Origin: a virus
Strand: one strand, 5' to 3'
DNA: 38,797 nt
IMG/VR virus record: IMGVR_UViG_3300028388_001461
Location: 1-38,797 of that record
In this document: one piece after another, positions 11,273-20,178 of the stretch
Numbering within the stretch: the first letter of the stretch is position 1
Layout of the letters: each line of letters opens with the position of its first letter
The notes under the pieces: generated by a model
The model's input: the letters and a program-made list of their open reading frames with translations, nothing else
Told to the model about the DNA's origin: nothing
The model's database searches: none
Made by a program: the position numbers and the translations under genes

Positions 11273-14200
11273 CTATTCAGCCGCTGCTTCGGCAGCGGCA
11301 TTTTTTTCGCTCAATTCGTACCAATCATCGAGAAATCTGTACTGAATGACTTCTCGCTGACTCGGGCTGTCGATCTCCCACATGGCCTTCTGCATTTTCC
11401 TGTATGCGGGAAGCAACTGCTTCTTCCAACCGTGGACGCTCATGTACTTGTCGTATGCTTCTTTCGGAATCCCACCACTGGCGTAGCCCTTCATCATTTC
11501 TTCGAGCATGCCCATCTGATCTCTGGCTACTCGAACCGCAGTTTCATCGTAGAACCTTCTGCCAGAAGGCTGAGGAGGCTCTGGATTCTCCTCCCTGAGC
11601 CACAGTAGATCGCGCTTCTCGACGACGGCACGTTGCAGTTCATGTCTGCGCTCACTGTCAGCACGGTACGATGACTCGGTGCGGTTGTTCCTGAGCTCAG
11701 TAAGCTCTGCTTCAGTTTTCTTGATGTCATCCTCAAGCTGAAGCAGCCACCCATTACGGTCTGCCCAGGTCTCGTAGTCAGAAGCTGACAACTCACCTTC
11801 TTGATACGCCTTCACGAGATTCTTCGCCTGACGCACGTCGTCACGGATCGAGTAATACTGGTCGCCAATCTCGTAGTCAGTCGCCCGGTTGTGGAACCGG
11901 CGCACCACAGGGACCATGTTCTCGTGCAGCGGCGGCACATCTTTGCCTGCTGCTACGTTGGCGAAGTGCTTCGACGCTTTCCATGCCCTGTTGGTGAATG
12001 CGAGCGGGCCGGACAGGAAAGACTCGAGGACGTACTCAAGGCTCTCCGGCGAGATGTCAGCTTCAATGTCAGCGAACTCGCCCTTCCATTCGGGGTTGCC
12101 ACCGAATGCTCTGTTGATGAAATCAGTGACTGGCATAGAAAAATACTGCCGGTAGTAGCTCGACTTCGGATCGCCAAAATAGAGATTCGTTTCCGGGCGT
12201 CTCCTATCGTATTTCCCTGGCTCTGGATAGATCTCGCTGCCCCACACACTCATGTTGTTGTGGATGTCGAAGAACTCCTGAGCTCCACTCGGAAAGAACA
12301 TACGACCCCACGAGTAGCCTGTGCCTCCAAACCCTGATCCGTCGACCCTTGATGGAGCAACCGGACTGAACTCATCAAGGATCATCCCGAGCGGCTTCAA
12401 TGCTTCGGTCATTGGGTCTTTCGGCTTGTCACTGAAGGCGATCTCCTCAGCGAATGATCCCATTCGGAAGAAGAACGCAAGTCCTGGCGGCAACGGAAGC
12501 GAGTTGTAGGTGCCGTCTTTGTTCAGAAAGATGATGTTCCTGGCCTTCGCGTCCTCGCTGATCTTCTCCCAATCCTCGGGGTTGTTAGCCCTTGAAAGCA
12601 GGGCCGCGACAAAGCCCATCATGCCGAACTGCATCAGAGTCTTGCGGCTGTGCGGGTTCTGCCACATAGCTCTTACGATCCTGGTCGTACCCTGAATGTT
12701 GGCATTGGCAAACACGAACATGGAGTTCATCGCTCGACCGGCATCGGTCTTTCGGTCGAAGTCAACCGTGATGTTTCTGGCGTAGTGCGCTGCTGCTCGA
12801 GGGGTAGCACCATCATCAATCGCAGCGTTGAATGCAGCAAGCCGGGTGGTGTTTTCCAGAACGGACGACATGTTGTCCATAAGATCGATGAACTGCCTGA
12901 CCCGGTAGAACGCTGTGGACTTGTTGTCTCCAAGCTGAAACGCCAGCTTGTTGAGGTCTCGGTACATCTCACGCAGGCCCATGAACGAAAGCTGACCGCC
13001 CTCGTCTCTGAACATTTCGTATCTGTTGATGCCCTTCTGAAGTTCTGGAGTGATCTCATCCGGGCTGAACTGATCTGGAAACTCCACGGCTAGGATAGAT
13101 CGAAATGCCAACGGGGTGTTCTTGATCGTGTTGATGCCCATTTCCTGAGAGTCAGACTGGTAGTAGGCAGTCACGAGATCCCGTGGGAAGTTCACGAACC
13201 AGAATGGAATCGAGAACGTGGTCGCTGCACGAGCCTTGAGGTTCGTCAGCGGCCTGAACAATCGAAGCACAACCGGGATCTGCTTGTTGCTCAGGTTTGC
13301 GAACTGATCTCTGACACCCTCGCTCTCGAAGGTGATTCGGTGTGGCTGTCCATCAAAGTAGACGGCAAGCTGTCGCCTACGAAGGTCGCTGTCAGTTCTT
13401 GACACCGAGCCTTGCTCTGCCCTCATGAAGTTGCCGCCGTACTTCTGAGCAAAGCGATAGATTGTCTGCATGGTCTTGTTGCGTTCAGCCATGTCGAACC
13501 GCTGAATGGCATCCATGAACACCTGTCGAAGCGGGTTCTCGAACTCACGACGAGCCTTGCTGCCGCTCAGTCTGTGGAGCAAGCTGGTTGCATTGACTTC
13601 AACAGGACGACCAAGCTCGTCCTCAACGAGACGTGCGTCACCTACTGCATCGGTGAGTGCAGGTGACTTCATCGGCAAATAACGAGGATGCGCCGCTCGC
13701 ATCCGTGCGTAGGCTTCAGGCGTGATGAGTCCGCTGTCGAGCAGAGCAGCGAGTGTGATTCGTGGTGCCTCAAGCGCAATGTCCAGAGCCTTCTGGTAAG
13801 TCTCGAGCCGGCCACTCGCCTCTACTGCCCTGATGATGTCGTTTGCTTCCTCGTCGCTCATGCCTGATTCGTCTGCGGTCTCTGGATTTTCTCTGAGGTA
13901 GCGATTGCGGTCGAGAGCTATGACAGCAAGGAAGAAGTTTCCGAGACGGTCGAACTCCGCGCTGTACTCCTTCGGGTTCAGTCCTTCGACTATGGTGCTT
14001 CTCACCCGTTCAAGAATGATGTCCTTGAACTTGCGCGCTGTGTTGGCGGTGCGAGAATTCTTCGTCTCCATCGCCTGAACCATGTTCACGTCATCGGTGA
14101 GAACGAAGCCCTTTCGCTCGATTTCATCTTGGACTTCTCGCATCATCGTTCGGTCATCTGCCAGCTTCCTGAACATCCAATCAACCATGCTAGAAAGCAT

Positions 14201-16462
14201 GGTGCCTCGCTCTGTGGTGAACCGTGGACCAACGTCGGAAGGCCCGCCCTCGACAGATCGCTCGAAGATGATTGGTTGATTGATGCTGCTCGAAAGAAGA
14301 ACTCTTGAGCCGCCATATGGAAACACTTCATCGGTGAGCATCTTGGCTGTTTCAGCCAGACGACTTCGGCCTTCGATGTCTCTCCCGATGAGTGGAAGGT
14401 TGTTCATGTCTGCAATGGCATACCGGAGAGATCCAGGCTGGAGATTCACTGGAATTCTCGGGTTGATGAAGTTTGAGATGAACTTCCGTCCAAGCCGATT
14501 CGCTGCTCGGCTCATGTTCGGGAAAATCTCTCCTCCGGTTCCTCCTTCACGTGCCTGAATGAGAATGTTCGGATCTGCTGTCAGTTGCGTGATGATGTCA
14601 GGTGCTGACATCTCGGCTGCGACAGCAAGAGTGCCAAGGTCGTCGTCGATGTTTTGCTCCTTGGCTACAGTCCTCGCTGCCTCCCAAAGCTGAGGATTTT
14701 TCGATTTCAGAATGTCGGCAACAGATTGAAGCCGAGACGGATCTTCAAGGGTCTGCATGGAAACAATGAGTTTGACGATCTCACCTGCTGCGGCGCGTGG
14801 GTTGTTGGGGTCCACACGCACGAGGACGTTGTTCTCGTCGACAATCACCGACCGAATGCCGGGTGCCGTGCGCCCCGTTTCAGCATCTCTGCCCATGCTG
14901 TCTGTGAAGAACTGGACGTTCAGACCGTTCCGCATGGCAAGCATCACCGCTTCCATCGTGTATGGGTCTGACGGCTCCACGATCCTCACGCTATCGGCTG
15001 CTTCCTGATAGCGAACCTGCTGCTCAGGGTTTGCAGGAAATTTTCTCGACTTGTCGAGGTATGCGCTTGCAACTGGTTGAGCCGCCCGAAGGTCATCATT
15101 GGTCTGTGGGCGGTCGAAGAAAACTTCGGTTTCCTGTGGACCCCTGACCCCCGTATCTGGCAGAACCGGCTTCTCTCTGCTGACGTAATTCCTGACGCCG
15201 CCGACAGCGCCGAGAGTGAGGAATGTTGCTCCCATCGCGTTGACGATTGCTTCCTTGTCAGAGTCTGGCAGCGTGTTCCAATCATCGAGAGTGAGTTCAG
15301 GCTCGTCTGAATGAGCAGCTTGGCTGATGATGTACTCCTGGCCGCCCTCTGTCAAAGATTCGAGTCCAGCTTCACCGAATGTCTTGACGACCCACGTAGC
15401 GAATCCGCGACGACGATTTGGGTCACGGAGAAAGGTGTTGATGAACTTTTTCGCTGCCGTGCTTTTGACCTGCGCTGTGGCTGCCCTGGCCCAACGCTCG
15501 GGACCGAACAGCTTCTCAACTGTCGCGTAGACCACAGCGGCGGGGAGGGTGTACTCGGGCTGAGTTGATCCAGTCTCCTCCCATGCTCGCTCACTGATTT
15601 CTCCGGCGCCGGTCAGTCCAAGATAGAGGTTTCGGTACTTCGACGGACTGAGTAGGTATGGGATCGCGTAGCCGACGATGTTGCCGCCAGTCTGAGCAAC
15701 GAGGTGTGATCCTTCCTGAATGGTGTCCCACACGCCCTCGGCTTCTTTGACATCCTGAAAGCTGCGACGGACTCGTGCGTCTGGTCCCATGCGCTCGCCG
15801 TACTCGCTGATCTTCTGACCAGTCTCTACGAACGGACGAGCGGTTTCGATTGCTGCCCTCTCGAGTTCTTCGCCCTCTGGTCCAAACCTACGCTCGATCC
15901 TGCGCTGTCTCAGACCACGCTCATACTCACGCTTTTCCTCCGGTGATGCCGTGATGACCATTTCAAGCTGTTCGCGCAGACCACCTGGACCTTCCCATCG
16001 GAGTTCTGTGTCAGGCAGGGGAACGCCGCCAATGGCCTCTGTTATCGCCTCGGCCACAGGTGCAAGCCCTCCGACAACCATGCCAGCACCACGTGTCAAC
16101 CCTTCGCCAACACCTTCGACGCCCTCCTGAACCAAGTCGCCAACAACAGGAATGCGTCCGATTTGAGCCGTAAGTCCCTTGAACACATCAGCCGGCGATG
16201 CGGTCTCCTGCATCCTTTGCCACTTATCGGATCGGATGTCAGATTCTGACAACGGCTGGAAGTCAACGCCGGCACCCTTCGGTGCGAGTCGTTTTGCCTG
16301 AGCCTCAGATGAATAACTTGCATGGAGCTTCATCAACTCTGATTCGCTCATGCGAGACAGGTCTGGATCTTGTTTGGCTCTGTCTTTCAGAACCTTGATT
16401 TGCTCCTGCGGAAGCATCCGCTGGAACACTTCGTCATCGTACATGTCCCTAATATCGGGCAT
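11273..16462 (-). CDS. Giant polyvalent (LPD38-like) internal virion / ejection protein
   Basis: 1729 residues, the largest gene in the window and last in the late arm. Residues 1-60 are charged and helical. Residues about 90-160 are Gly/Ala-rich and hydrophobic. Around 340-380 lies the motif GEAGLESLTEGGQEYI, typical of phage polyvalent proteins. About 1075-1290 resembles large polyvalent protein-associated domain 38 (PFWFVNFPRDLVTAYYQS, NFPRD and NITVDFDRK motifs, a hydrophobic GMMGFVAALLSRA). The C-terminal about 300 residues are helical and charged. Such proteins are packed in podovirus heads and ejected with DNA to form a conduit or protect the incoming genome. I see no clear protease, lytic transglycosylase or nuclease motif. 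The terminator of the opposing arm lies in its 3' end. Confidence 0.8.
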   Translation of the reverse strand: MPDIRDMYDDEVFQRMLPQEQIKVLKDRAKQDPDLSRMSESELMKLHASYSSEAQAKRLAPKGAGVDFQPLSESDIRSDKWQRMQETASPADVFKGLTAQIGRIPVVGDLVQEGVEGVGEGLTRGAGMVVGGLAPVAEAITEAIGGVPLPDTELRWEGPGGLREQLEMVITASPEEKREYERGLRQRRIERRFGPEGEELERAAIETARPFVETGQKISEYGERMGPDARVRRSFQDVKEAEGVWDTIQEGSHLVAQTGGNIVGYAIPYLLSPSKYRNLYLGLTGAGEISERAWEETGSTQPEYTLPAAVVYATVEKLFGPERWARAATAQVKSTAAKKFINTFLRDPNRRRGFATWVVKTFGEAGLESLTEGGQEYIISQAAHSDEPELTLDDWNTLPDSDKEAIVNAMGATFLTLGAVGGVRNYVSREKPVLPDTGVRGPQETEVFFDRPQTNDDLRAAQPVASAYLDKSRKFPANPEQQVRYQEAADSVRIVEPSDPYTMEAVMLAMRNGLNVQFFTDSMGRDAETGRTAPGIRSVIVDENNVLVRVDPNNPRAAAGEIVKLIVSMQTLEDPSRLQSVADILKSKNPQLWEAARTVAKEQNIDDDLGTLAVAAEMSAPDIITQLTADPNILIQAREGGTGGEIFPNMSRAANRLGRKFISNFINPRIPVNLQPGSLRYAIADMNNLPLIGRDIEGRSRLAETAKMLTDEVFPYGGSRVLLSSSINQPIIFERSVEGGPSDVGPRFTTERGTMLSSMVDWMFRKLADDRTMMREVQDEIERKGFVLTDDVNMVQAMETKNSRTANTARKFKDIILERVRSTIVEGLNPKEYSAEFDRLGNFFLAVIALDRNRYLRENPETADESGMSDEEANDIIRAVEASGRLETYQKALDIALEAPRITLAALLDSGLITPEAYARMRAAHPRYLPMKSPALTDAVGDARLVEDELGRPVEVNATSLLHRLSGSKARREFENPLRQVFMDAIQRFDMAERNKTMQTIYRFAQKYGGNFMRAEQGSVSRTDSDLRRRQLAVYFDGQPHRITFESEGVRDQFANLSNKQIPVVLRLFRPLTNLKARAATTFSIPFWFVNFPRDLVTAYYQSDSQEMGINTIKNTPLAFRSILAVEFPDQFSPDEITPELQKGINRYEMFRDEGGQLSFMGLREMYRDLNKLAFQLGDNKSTAFYRVRQFIDLMDNMSSVLENTTRLAAFNAAIDDGATPRAAAHYARNITVDFDRKTDAGRAMNSMFVFANANIQGTTRIVRAMWQNPHSRKTLMQFGMMGFVAALLSRANNPEDWEKISEDAKARNIIFLNKDGTYNSLPLPPGLAFFFRMGSFAEEIAFSDKPKDPMTEALKPLGMILDEFSPVAPSRVDGSGFGGTGYSWGRMFFPSGAQEFFDIHNNMSVWGSEIYPEPGKYDRRRPETNLYFGDPKSSYYRQYFSMPVTDFINRAFGGNPEWKGEFADIEADISPESLEYVLESFLSGPLAFTNRAWKASKHFANVAAGKDVPPLHENMVPVVRRFHNRATDYEIGDQYYSIRDDVRQAKNLVKAYQEGELSASDYETWADRNGWLLQLEDDIKKTEAELTELRNNRTESSYRADSERRHELQRAVVEKRDLLWLREENPEPPQPSGRRFYDETAVRVARDQMGMLEEMMKGYASGGIPKEAYDKYMSVHGWKKQLLPAYRKMQKAMWEIDSPSQREVIQYRFLDDWYELSEKNAAAEAAAE
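11280..11307 (+). terminator. Strong intrinsic terminator of the early arm
   Basis: An 8-bp GC stem (GCCGCTGC/GCAGCGGC) with a TTCG tetraloop, one A, then seven T. It acts rightward only, since the opposite strand has no T-tract after the stem. It is embedded in the last codons of the opposing 1729-residue gene (Ala/Glu-rich end). Confidence 0.93.
11776..11790. repeat. Palindrome copy with one arm mismatch (spacer GAAGC)
   Basis: AGTCA-GAAGC-TGACA in the polyvalent gene, standard phase on the - strand (L-S-A-S-D). Confidence 0.75.
13390..13404. repeat. Dispersed palindrome, perfect arms (spacer GTTCT)
   Basis: In the polyvalent gene (V-S-R-T-D on the - strand). Confidence 0.9.
14596..14610. 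repeat. Dispersed palindrome, perfect arms (spacer GGTGC)
   Basis: 6-bp arms TGTCAG/CTGACA in the polyvalent gene (M-S-A-P-D). Confidence 0.9.
15256..15270. repeat. Palindrome copy with one arm mismatch (spacer GAGTC)
   Basis: TGTCA-GAGTC-TGGCA in the polyvalent gene, standard phase (L-P-D-S-D). Confidence 0.65.
16237..16251. repeat. Dispersed palindrome, perfect arms (spacer GATTC)
   Basis: Near the N-terminal coding end of the polyvalent gene (L-S-E-S-D). Confidence 0.9.
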
Positions 16463-16465
16463 GGA

Positions 16466-17584
16466 CTAATCCGATTCTTTTCGTAGTCTCTGAAGTTCTT
16501 TGTATTCATCTGCCGACAGATCATCTTTTTGTTCGAGCTGCTTGATCCTGAGAGCGCGAAGCTCGGCAGCACTGAGCTTCTGTTCTTCACCCTCAGCCCT
16601 TACTGGCGGCAATCCGGTGTCTCGTCTTGATTCCTTCTGTTTTGGAGGTTCCCACTCCACTCTTTTACCTGCCTTTACGTCCTCCCAAGAGGGGAACGGA
16701 ACCTTGTAGCCCTCTGGAAATTCTCTCGAGTCCCTCATGTAGTTGTCTCGAAGTCTTAGGTATCGAGTCCTCGCGTCATCAATTGCCTCTTGCCGTTCTT
16801 CCTTGGTCATTCCAGATCTCCTGCTGTAGAGGACCATGTTGTCGGCAATCTCGTTGACGCTGTTGAGAAACGCCTCATTGGTTCCAAGGACGTAGCTCTC
16901 GCGCTCGTATGGTTTCGGTTTTTCACCACCGCTGGTGCTTGCTCCGTACCGTGTGGCTCTGATTTCTGCGCCACTAGGACCTTCCACAGTTGACGAAAAC
17001 GATGCGCCAGGAGGAGGTGCGCCAAGATCGAGGAACTGTTGCATCGTCATGGCAGCTTCTTCTGGAGCCATCTGACCGGCCATCTTCTGAATGAGCGGAC
17101 CATAGAGTTGCGGTGCTGCTTCGACAGAAGCTCTCATCGGCTCGACATACTGCGGCGCATTCTGAGCGATCTGAGAGAGGATTGCAGACGACAGTCCCTG
17201 CCGTTGGGCGTCTTGGTTGATGAGTTCTAGCGCACCGCCAATGTCACCGTCTCGCGCAAGCTGAATCACACGTGGATCTTCCCTGTACCTCGACGGAAGG
17301 TTCCTCATGAATGCTTCTGTCTGAGCGTCGATTTCACGCCGCTGCTCGGTCTGACGCGCATACTCATCCTCAGCGATCTCAGCGGATCGGGCTTGACGCG
17401 CTGCGGAAGCACGAGCCCTTTCGTCCGACTCATCTTCGCGCCTCATTCTGCGCTCACGATCCTTGAATGCCTGCCGCATCGAGATGAGATCGTTGAGCGC
17501 ATCGGCAGCGCGCGGGTTCGCAGCACCAGCAGCGAAGCCAGCAATGGGCGCGAGGTACTTCATTGCATCAGCGAATGACGGCAT
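16466..17584 (-). CDS. Putative internal virion protein (helical)
   Basis: 372 residues, 3 nt upstream of the polyvalent gene. It starts with a short Ala-rich hydrophobic stretch (MKYLAPIAGFAAGAANP), then a long arginine/glutamate-rich coiled coil (about 35-85). Helical repeats follow, then a charged Lys/Glu-rich C-terminus (ELRALRIKQLEQKDDLSADEYKELQ split by short breaks). Its position between the fibre/lysis block and the ejection protein and its composition fit an internal head protein delivered with DNA. This is inference, and no family domain is recognised. Confidence 0.65.
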   Translation of the reverse strand: MPSFADAMKYLAPIAGFAAGAANPRAADALNDLISMRQAFKDRERRMRREDESDERARASAARQARSAEIAEDEYARQTEQRREIDAQTEAFMRNLPSRYREDPRVIQLARDGDIGGALELINQDAQRQGLSSAILSQIAQNAPQYVEPMRASVEAAPQLYGPLIQKMAGQMAPEEAAMTMQQFLDLGAPPPGASFSSTVEGPSGAEIRATRYGASTSGGEKPKPYERESYVLGTNEAFLNSVNEIADNMVLYSRRSGMTKEERQEAIDDARTRYLRLRDNYMRDSREFPEGYKVPFPSWEDVKAGKRVEWEPPKQKESRRDTGLPPVRAEGEEQKLSAAELRALRIKQLEQKDDLSADEYKELQRLRKESD

Positions 17585-17585
17585 T

Positions 17586-18311
17586 CTAACCTCCGTACAG
17601 GAACCTCAACGACGTTGGTGCTGCATTGAAGCTGCCACCGCCACCCAATGACGGCGGGCGCGGTGGACCTCCAGCATTCAGAACAGATCCAATCGTTGCT
17701 GCCATCGCAGCCATTTGAAGCGCAGAGTCGGCGTCGAATTTGCCCTTGGTCTTGCCGCCTCCGGTCATGTCCACCTGACCAAGCGTGAATCCCTCACGAC
17801 CACTCGTGGTGCCTCCGGCTCCTGGGCCGAGTCCAAGGTCGAACGATCCTGCTTGACGCTGCGGAGGTGAGCTAGTCAGAGGACGGAACTCAGATGCACC
17901 TGTGGGCATAATCCCTGCGTTGATCTCGATTGGCTCGTCGTTGCGCTGGATCTTCTTGTTGTAATTTGGCATCTGCTCGTTGTCAAAAGCTGACATGAAT
18001 TCGTTGAAGTCTCTCTCCGCACCCTGCGCGAACAGATCGGCCATGCCGGAACCGCCACGAGAGGCAAGCCGACCAACAGCACGTGGTCCCATCGAGCGGT
18101 CGCCTTTGAGAGCGAACTTCTCTGCCGCGCCACCACCGGGCATTCCGAATGTGCCAGGAGTCATCTGCTGATTCTCCCCCTTCGGCTTGCTACCGAGTGC
18201 GCCTCCAATAACAGACCCCACCGCACTGATGATGGCTGCCAGCACAGCAGGAGCAATCATCATCTGCGGCATGTTGGCTTCTATTGCTTGAAGAACTTCG
18301 GGGTCCATCAT
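17586..18311 (-). CDS. Gly-rich putative internal virion protein with membrane-like segment
   Basis: 241 residues, 1 nt from the next gene. Residues 19-42 are hydrophobic and Gly/Ala-rich (IAPAVLAAIISAVGSVIGGA), like a membrane-inserting helix. The rest is low-complexity Gly/Pro/Ser with a short helix around FAQGAERDFNEFMSAFDNEQ, where a palindrome copy falls. The ending (SLGGGGSFNAAPTSLRFLYGG) is Gly-rich. Such proteins commonly accompany ejection proteins in podoviruses. The assignment is by context and composition. Confidence 0.6.
   Translation of the reverse strand: MMDPEVLQAIEANMPQMMIAPAVLAAIISAVGSVIGGALGSKPKGENQQMTPGTFGMPGGGAAEKFALKGDRSMGPRAVGRLASRGGSGMADLFAQGAERDFNEFMSAFDNEQMPNYNKKIQRNDEPIEINAGIMPTGASEFRPLTSSPPQRQAGSFDLGLGPGAGGTTSGREGFTLGQVDMTGGGKTKGKFDADSALQMAAMAATIGSVLNAGGPPRPPSLGGGGSFNAAPTSLRFLYGG
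17981..17995. repeat. Dispersed palindrome, perfect arms (spacer AAAGC)
   Basis: In the Gly-rich protein gene (M-S-A-F-D). Confidence 0.9.
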
Positions 18312-18317
18312 CGCCTC

Positions 18318-19448
18318 CTACTTCTTGTTCTGGATCGTGCGCGCTCCGGTGAAGCCTGGGGTCATCCCCAATGGCCCGAACAGAGCGTTCTCGAATCCAG
18401 TCATCTGCCTGATCCACTCGTTGTATCGGGCATCCTGCTCGGCCTGGCTGATACCTCGAGCGGTGCCTCCTGTGGTCAACATCGAGTTGATCGCATTGAG
18501 CATGTTCTGCTGCTGCTGATTGCCGAGTCCGAACATCCCCTGTGTTCCTGCAAGCAGGTTCTGATTCGCCATCTGACCGGCTGTTCCGAGTGCGTTCACA
18601 CCAGCGAGTCGACCCTGCTGCTCCATCCCTGCGCCTTGCAGGAGTCCACCTGCACCACCGAACAGAGCCTGAAGCTCTCGGTCGATACCGCGCTCCTGTC
18701 GAGCGAGCGTGTCCTGAACTGTCGGCAACATGTACTGAGCCTGTGCGCTGGCAAGAGCGTTGGTCAGTGCCGTGGAGTTGCCGAGTCCTGAGAGTGCCGC
18801 CTGCTGCTGGATGCGCGGCATGATCGTGGCTTCATAGGCTTGCTGCGCGGCCTGGAATGCCGGGTCGTCCACAAGCCCCTCACCAGTGACCTGCCGCTGG
18901 CCGACGCCTCGAGCTTGTCGATACAGGTTCATCGCTTCAGTGGCTGAACCGGGGAGGTTACTCAGACCCTGAGCGTTTGAAATGAACTGCTGCATCCACG
19001 GGTTCATCGCACCAGACTGAAGCTGGCTGAACCCACCGGCTGCTTGGTTGTAGAACGGCGCGCCGACTCCTGGTAGCTGCATGGAGTACATCGTCGCCAT
19101 CTGCTCGGGGAGCGAGATGCCCACGACGTTGCGTGGATTGAAGCCCCAATAGCCGCCCTGTGGGTTGAAGCCCTGGCCGACGTTACCACCGAACTGTCCC
19201 CCGGCGCCGGGCTTGTACGCCCCGCCCTGCGGGGCTTGCCCGCCGCCGCCTCCTCCTGGCTTTTTCCCGCCACCTTGACCCGGAGTCTGCTGCGGAGGAG
19301 TTGCAGCCGGCTCGGTGGGGTTGACAGGTGCTGGTTTGGTGGCGGCGGCGGGAACAAGTCTTTGTCCTGATGGCCTGTAGGTGCTGCCCTGTGGCTTCTG
19401 AATCGGGTCTGGTTCAGGCTTGACTCTGCGCATCGTATCGAGAGCCAT
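18318..19448 (-). CDS. Gln/Gly-rich putative internal virion protein
   Basis: 376 residues. The first about 110 are disordered Pro/Gly/Lys (PAATPPQQTPGQGGG and onward). The rest is helical and rich in Gln, Ala and Met, with segments such as PRIQQQAALSGLGNSTALTN and QNLLAGTQGMFGLGNQQQQN. This resembles the amphipathic Gln-rich ejection proteins that line the head of podoviruses. No enzymatic motif is present. It ends 6 nt before the next gene of the late operon. Confidence 0.65.
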   Translation of the reverse strand: MALDTMRRVKPEPDPIQKPQGSTYRPSGQRLVPAAATKPAPVNPTEPAATPPQQTPGQGGGKKPGGGGGGQAPQGGAYKPGAGGQFGGNVGQGFNPQGGYWGFNPRNVVGISLPEQMATMYSMQLPGVGAPFYNQAAGGFSQLQSGAMNPWMQQFISNAQGLSNLPGSATEAMNLYRQARGVGQRQVTGEGLVDDPAFQAAQQAYEATIMPRIQQQAALSGLGNSTALTNALASAQAQYMLPTVQDTLARQERGIDRELQALFGGAGGLLQGAGMEQQGRLAGVNALGTAGQMANQNLLAGTQGMFGLGNQQQQNMLNAINSMLTTGGTARGISQAEQDARYNEWIRQMTGFENALFGPLGMTPGFTGARTIQNKK

Positions 19449-19457
19449 GACGACCCC

Positions 19458-19709
19458 CTATTCCATTCGCTGTCGAGGTATCAGTAGCTCCTCGTCATAT
19501 GGAGGCTTGCCCCCGTAGATGTTTCGCATGTTGGTGCCGCCGTAGTTCTGCCGCTGATCCTGCGGGAGAAAGATGTCAGCCCCTCCCCGCTGCCAGTCCC
19601 TGAACAAATTGATGCTGTCCTGCATCATTGGCTTCACCATCCCCTCCAACCACGGAGGGAGTACCGGCTGCGTCTCCGCTGATGGTTGCTTCCCGAACAG
19701 ACCGCCCAT
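19458..19709 (-). CDS. Small virion-associated protein (83 aa)
   Basis: 83 residues, preceded on the - strand by GGGGAGG with 6-nt spacing, a strong ribosome binding site. Contains LPPWLEGMVKPMMQDSINLF (helix) and a Tyr/Gly-rich C-terminus (NYGGTNMRNIYGGKPPYDEE). It overlaps the 3' end of the GNAT-like gene by 134 nt in another frame, which is unusual for this genome. The function is unknown. Confidence 0.65.
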   Translation of the reverse strand: MGGLFGKQPSAETQPVLPPWLEGMVKPMMQDSINLFRDWQRGGADIFLPQDQRQNYGGTNMRNIYGGKPPYDEELLIPRQRME

Positions 19710-20178
19710 ATTGGACCTCCCCGACTTTCATCCTAACAAGGTTCACACTGTCATCGAATCCGAACCAGGAGAACAGCCTTGCACGAGCCTTGCCGCTCAC
19801 GAGTGCGTACACCTGATCGATACCACACGACTTCGCCCACGATTGGACGATGTGCTGAAGTGCAATGTTGGTTCCCTTCATGTCATCCTCGAAGCCCTTG
19901 TCCTTCGAGAACTGGTAGACCATGCCAGACGGAACACCAAGATACGATTCCGCTCCACAGAGGAGGTGCCCGACGATCTCTGGTTGATCCTCGAAGACAA
20001 GAGATACGCCGAGCATCTGATTGACACCTGCCCCGAAGCACTGCTCGAAGAACGCTTTCGCGTTGTCAGAACCTGACATCGTGAATTCTGATGAAAACTC
20101 GTCCACACGCTTCAAGAACTGTGGCATGAGATACCACGCAAGCGGATTGTCTTTGGACATGACAACCGGGTGGATCAT
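19576..20178 (-). CDS. GNAT-like acetyltransferase-fold protein
   Basis: 200 residues. Residues about 20-160 read as a GNAT fold: a helical start, strand pair (MLGVSLVFEDQPEIVGHLLCG), GMVYQF, DDMKGTNIALQHIVQSWAK (the acetyl-CoA-binding loop and helix region), IDQVYALVSGK, then ARLFSWFGFDDSV, the characteristic late-GNAT G-F motif. The Q/RxxGxG/A loop is weak, so it may be a degenerate structural GNAT, as is common in phage tail regions. The last about 40 residues lie in the overlap with the next gene and look non-conserved. The stop may have been displaced by a frameshift. Confidence 0.6.
   Translation of the reverse strand: MIHPVVMSKDNPLAWYLMPQFLKRVDEFSSEFTMSGSDNAKAFFEQCFGAGVNQMLGVSLVFEDQPEIVGHLLCGAESYLGVPSGMVYQFSKDKGFEDDMKGTNIALQHIVQSWAKSCGIDQVYALVSGKARARLFSWFGFDDSVNLVRMKVGEVQYGRSVREATISGDAAGTPSVVGGDGEANDAGQHQFVQGLAAGRG
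20064..20078. repeat. Dispersed palindrome, perfect arms (spacer GAACC)
   Basis: In the GNAT-like gene (M-S-G-S-D). Same spacer as the intergenic copy at 7186. Confidence 0.9.
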
